From Chara braunii (lineage: Eukaryota; Streptophyta; Charophyceae; Charales; Characeae): DNA of 30,482 bases. The first letter of the stretch is position 1; every line of letters begins with the position of its first letter. The stretch lies in assembly GCA_003427395.1 (NCBI GenBank), contig BFEA01000166.1:1196227-1226708 (forward strand), read 5' to 3'. The notes under the pieces are model-generated. The model was not told the origin of the DNA and ran no database searches. It saw only the letters and a list, made by a program, of their open reading frames with translations. Below are positions 28,246 through 30,482 of the stretch, in pieces. The translations under genes and the position numbers were made by a program.

Positions 28246-28605
28246 TTTTTTTAACTGGATTTTATTCGAAGGATGTGATCTTAGAACTTGCTTATACTAA
28301 ATATACCATAAGTGGTAATTTGGCTTTTTGGCTTGGAAGTCTTTCTGTATTTTTGACTTCTTATTATTCTTTTCGCTTACTTTTTCTCACTTTTCTTGCT
28401 CCAACCAATGCTTTTAAGCGAGACATCGAAAGATGTCATGATGCTCTTACTCTGATGGCAATCCCTTTAATACTTTTGGCTTTCGGAAGTTTTTTTGTAG
28501 GATATTTGGCCAAAGATATGATGATTGGTTTAGGTACTCATTTTTGGGCAAATTCTATTTTCATACTACCAAAAAACGAAATTATGTTTTCGTCAGAACA
28601 CGCGG
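28246..28605 (+). pseudogene. nad5: NUMT: nad5 (NADH dehydrogenase subunit 5) fragment
   Basis: Seen: an open frame of about 120 codons starting [19 protein letters not shown], with [39 protein letters not shown] and [14 protein letters not shown]. Known: this is the conserved C-terminal half of the plant mitochondrial complex I proton-pumping subunit, roughly residues 395-512 of about 670 in flowering plants. It has no start codon or C-terminus, is read in the sense direction of GAUT and lies inside GAUT intron 2, so it cannot be a working gene. The frame is undamaged, which points to recent transfer, or to an assembly problem. Flowering-plant nad5 has a 22-nt exon around IGLGTNF bounded by introns; here the frame runs straight through. 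Confidence 0.88.
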
Positions 28606-29045
28606 CACTAGATTGCCTGAGAAGGTACTCACGCAAGGACCTAAACCTTCAGGAGACAATTCAATTAAATTCGAGATTGTGGGAACTGGGGAAATAACTC
28701 CACGGTGGTACCATACCAAGGAGAATTCAGAGATCCCGTAGTAAGAATTGTCCTGTGCGGACCCTTCTGTGTTTTACGTATGATTTTCTTTGTTAACAGG
28801 AGAATCATACTGATCATGTAAAACAAAGACCCTTAATACAGGCGATCCTAAGCGCAACGAAGTTGCCTCTACCAAGAAAATTAGGGAACGCCTTCAACTC
28901 TTTTGTCCATGTGCCGGCACGAAGTGTGGCGTCAGAGTTTCCTTAGTACATGAAAATGGAAGGGAAACAGTCAGTAGTCTTGCCAAACTGATGGAGAGCC
29001 GTGTGCTTGGAAATCTTGCACGCACGGTTCGGAGGGAAGCTTAGT
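28606..29045 (+). pseudogene. Group II intron 3' portion (mitochondrial type) with domain V
   Basis: Seen: 28996-29030 reads GAGCCGTGTGC, a short loop, then GCACGCACGGTTC. It folds as the 34-35 nt group II domain V hairpin with the usual AGC-type base. It is followed by GGAGGGAAGC and a domain VI-like stem to about 29075. The 5' flank (CAGTAGTCTTGCC..ATGGAGAG) is typical of plant organelle group II introns. An inverted repeat at about 28770-28825 (TTTTACGTATGATTTTC against GAGAATCATAC..ATGTAAAA) may be another domain. A 5' GUGYG end was not found, so only the 3' part seems present. Its parent gene is unknown; nad5 adjacency may be original or a junction of transferred pieces. Confidence 0.72.
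28996..29030 (+). ncRNA. Group II intron domain V hairpin
   Basis: This is the most conserved catalytic element of group II introns. GAGCCGTGTGC pairs with GCACGCACGGTTC around the short inner bulge and loop TTGGAAATCTT. It is one base longer than the usual 34 nt. It marks the upstream and downstream DNA as organelle-derived. Confidence 0.82.
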
Positions 29046-29049
29046 CAGA

Positions 29050-29190
29050 TTACACACACTGCTTACCCTATCTATTGGGTCGTTGGTTCTAGAAATTAAA
29101 TTCATTCTATCTATTCGAGGAGTTTCCCGCATACAGTGGAGTTTCCTATTTCTAGTCACCTAGAAAGTAAGGCAACGAAATTACCTTAGG
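29050..29190 (-). pseudogene. Degenerate sequence beyond the group I intron
   Basis: On the minus strand the 3' exon begins CCTAAGGTA but then departs from the canonical GCGAAATTCC; it reads ATTTCG, the reverse complement of the expected CGAAAT. This suggests a break or small inversion at the boundary between the rRNA piece and the group II piece. No further rRNA similarity was recognised. Confidence 0.4.
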
Positions 29191-29431
29191 CGAAAACAAT
29201 GCGCGCTCTTGCGCCTCATGTCACCATGAGGATTGGACCATATCATCACAATTGGTAGTTTCCGTGCGTCTGGCGTATGGCCTCTGAAGATCGATAGAGA
29301 CGCTTCGTCTAGCGAGCCTGCTGATTTACTCTATCCACTCGAGTGGCCTTTCTGCCGTATTTCTCGGTAGTGTATGTAAGAATTGCGAGTGTTCCAGCAT
29401 ATAGCCAGATTTTATAACTGCCCTAAAGTTG
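29191..29431 (-). ncRNA. Small group I intron in the rRNA fragment (241 nt)
   Basis: On the minus strand, after exon ...AACTGT, the sequence continues through AAATCTGGCTATATGCTGG, AATCAGCAGG (Q-like), CTTCAGAGGCCATACGCC (R-like), GATGATATGGTCCAATCC (S-like) and ends in G before CCTAAGGTA. A U before and a G at the end of the intron, and the motif order P-Q-R-S, are the group I signature. Removing it rejoins ACTGT with CCTAAGG, the canonical rRNA sequence. At 241 nt it has no room for a homing endonuclease. The R motif has GG for the usual GA, which may be decay or a natural variant. Confidence 0.78.
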
Positions 29432-29545
29432 ACAGTTAGAGTTACGGCCGCCGTTTACTGGGGCTTCCATTCGAAGCTTATGTCACTTCTCCTTTTCACC
29501 TTACATCCGTGAACGTGGTTCGAGGGCAGGCAAGGAGATGGAGAA
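29432..29545 (-). pseudogene. rrn26: NUMT: mitochondrial large-subunit rRNA fragment, 5' exon
   Basis: On the minus strand the sequence reads GGAAGCCCCAGTAAACGGCG then GCCGTAACTCTAACTGT, the near-universal organelle/bacterial 23S segment around E. coli 1900-1930. It is preceded by CATAAGCTTCGAATG and CTTGCCTGCCC, which match the mitochondrial version upstream. It lies antisense inside GAUT intron 2. The left (5' rRNA) limit is uncertain beyond about 29545. The piece is too short to be functional. Confidence 0.87.
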
Positions 29546-29612
29546 CCCTACTGACCGGTAGGGATCTTGCAACTGTCAGTCTAAGATATGGTGGATCGAC
29601 TAGAATACGCCT

Positions 29613-29710
29613 GCTACCGTCTTGAAGACCTGAATAGAACATGCGATGTTGCGAGGCTTTATAGCTGTGTTTGGGCCAGCTTTCAGTCCAGATGATGATA
29701 ATTAGCCGAT
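29613..29710. mobile_element. Family 2 fragment in GAUT intron 2
   Basis: GCTACCGTCTTGAAGACCTG, AATAGAAC then GGGCCAGCTTTCAGTCCAGA, TGATAATTA match the left end and centre of the 25.7-kb element; no right end was found. A single end-like motif CTACCGTCTTTCCC..ACATAACGCA also occurs alone at 17909-17932. Confidence 0.6.
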
Positions 29711-30084
29711 TCCGGGGAATACAGTAGTGGACAGTCAGCGCGAGAAATTTTCATCCAGAGAACCCCTTACCTTATTCTGTATTGTTTCATCCTCCTGCTT
29801 ATTGCCATGCTGCCATTTATCCATCGCCTCCCACTTCTCCAAACGAACACCTCGGACACATGCCATTTTTTTATCCCTCGGTAAAAATTCTTCTCCGCTT
29901 CCTTGCTCTATCTTCTTTCTATTTGTGTCCCTGGGATCTTCTCGATTGGTGTATTGACGGAACAGGGGTCATCTGTAAATGGAAATGTTATTTCCGTCAG
30001 TCATCTCAGCGGTGCTCTGATGCTAGGCTTTGCGACTATTGTGTGGCGGTCGGTCATCATTGCCGAACCTTCTGACTTGTGCAG

Positions 30085-30390
30085 GTTTTCCCGAAGCTGG
30101 ACAAGGTGGTTTTCCTTGATGATGATGTTGTTGTGCGGCGCGATCTATCTGAACTCTGGGAGATCGATCTGCAGGGCAAAGTAAACGGCGCCGTGCAGAT
30201 GTGCGGAACCAGTTTGGACAGGTGGATACCGTCCAAGACGTTCCGCTCATACTTCAATTTCTCCAACCCTGTCATAAAAACCACCCTCGACCCCGAGGAA
30301 TGCGCCTGGGCCTATGGTATGAATGTGTTTGACCTGCGGTCGTGGCGGCAGTCGAATATCACAAGGGTGTACCATAGCTGGCAAAAGCAG
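30085..30390 (+). CDS. GAUT: GAUT-like galacturonosyltransferase, catalytic DxD exon (102 codons)
   Basis: Seen: the exon follows ...cttgtgcag and starts VFPKLDKVVFLDDDVVV. The DDD at residues 12-14 (30118-30126) is the GT8 DxD metal and UDP-sugar binding motif. Then come RRDLSELWEIDL (residues 18-29), GKVNGAVQ, YFNFSNP, the strongly conserved DPEECAWAYGMNVFDL, and WRQSNIT..YHSWQKQ, where the exon closes with cag before gtaaga. Known: in family members the segments after this carry WxLGxLPP, the HxxGxG motif and a C-terminal HFxGxxKPW; these must lie to the right of the window. All three exons are phase 0 and intact, with no stop or frameshift, so the gene is probably functional. A variable loop between GAVQMC and YFNF (SLDRWIPSKTF) differs from the GED-containing loop common in this clade. 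Confidence 0.93.
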
Positions 30391-30418
30391 GTAAGATGCT
30401 CTGCCCAACCATCCCCAG

Positions 30419-30419
<1 letters not shown>

Positions 30420-30482
<63 letters not shown>
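30420..30482. repeat. (CT)n tract at the window edge (GAUT intron 3)
   Basis: CT dinucleotides begin 30 bases after the donor at 30391 and run off the window. Confidence 0.97.

Larger units (their letters stand above)
28180..30084 (+). other. GAUT intron 2 (1,905 bp), carries mitochondrial insertion
   Basis: The intron runs from gtaaca to gtgcag and joins two exons whose translations meet as CLPE/VFPKLDK, as expected for the family. Roughly 28,245 to 29,560 is mitochondrial-like DNA (separate entries). The last 500 bp hold a fragment related to the 25.7-kb inverted-repeat family (29613-29710) and about 370 bp in which nothing was recognised. Confidence 0.8.

Noticed and set aside
28246-28605. 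Plastid ndhF instead of mitochondrial nad5
   Set aside because: [22 protein letters not shown] and FILPKNEI are nad5-specific segments not found in ndhF.
29432-29545. Nuclear 25S rRNA instead of mitochondrial
   Set aside because: AAACGGCGGCCGTAAC is the bacterial/organelle form; nuclear 25S has AAACGGCGGGAGTAAC.

Overview
The window reads as nuclear DNA of a land plant. It is mostly non-coding and very rich in repeats. The one recognisable protein gene lies at the right end on the + strand: three phase-0 exons (24595-24717, 27571-28179, 30085-30390; 346 codons in total) of a glycosyltransferase family 8 galacturonosyltransferase (GAUT), closest by motif layout to the GAUT12-15 (IRX8-like) group. 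Its N-terminal exon(s) were not recognised in the window, and its C-terminal part continues past the right edge. Long repeat-filled introns and the character of the mitochondrial inserts would suit a seed-free vascular plant such as a fern or lycophyte, but that is inference; only 'land plant' is firm.

Layout. Positions 1-15 kb are intergenic and hold many members of one family of short inverted-repeat elements (terminal motif ACCACCAGTACC or variants, flanked by TTAA or one-base variants), several tandem duplications, a 21-bp minisatellite, a worn U6 snRNA copy and a broken GIY-YIG-like coding relic. Positions 15-16.4 kb are a compound array of CT tracts and a GC-rich unit. Positions 16.4-22.4 kb hold two more U6 copies, a foldback element, a CCGG-rich repeat pair around an assembly gap (560 N), more TTAA elements, and an antisense piece of mitochondrial small-subunit rRNA lying between the ends of such an element. 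Positions 22.4-25.3 kb hold a diverged long repeat in two copies (the second inside GAUT intron 1), a 24-bp perfect hairpin, a tRNA-like box B and a 4-unit tandem array. GAUT intron 1 (2.85 kb) also holds a second short inverted-repeat family. GAUT intron 2 (1.9 kb) is largely a chimeric mitochondrial insertion: an nad5 piece, the tail of a group II intron with domain V, and an antisense large-subunit rRNA piece interrupted by a small group I intron.

Working together: only the GAUT exons look functional. They would encode a Golgi enzyme of pectin or xylan-associated cell-wall synthesis. Everything else is best read as transposable-element, retrocopy, organelle-transfer and microsatellite material. 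No complete autonomous transposase, intact tRNA, CRISPR array or bacterial-type operon was seen. The strongest candidate for something little described is the TTAA-flanked family, including members that abut end to end through a single shared TTAA.
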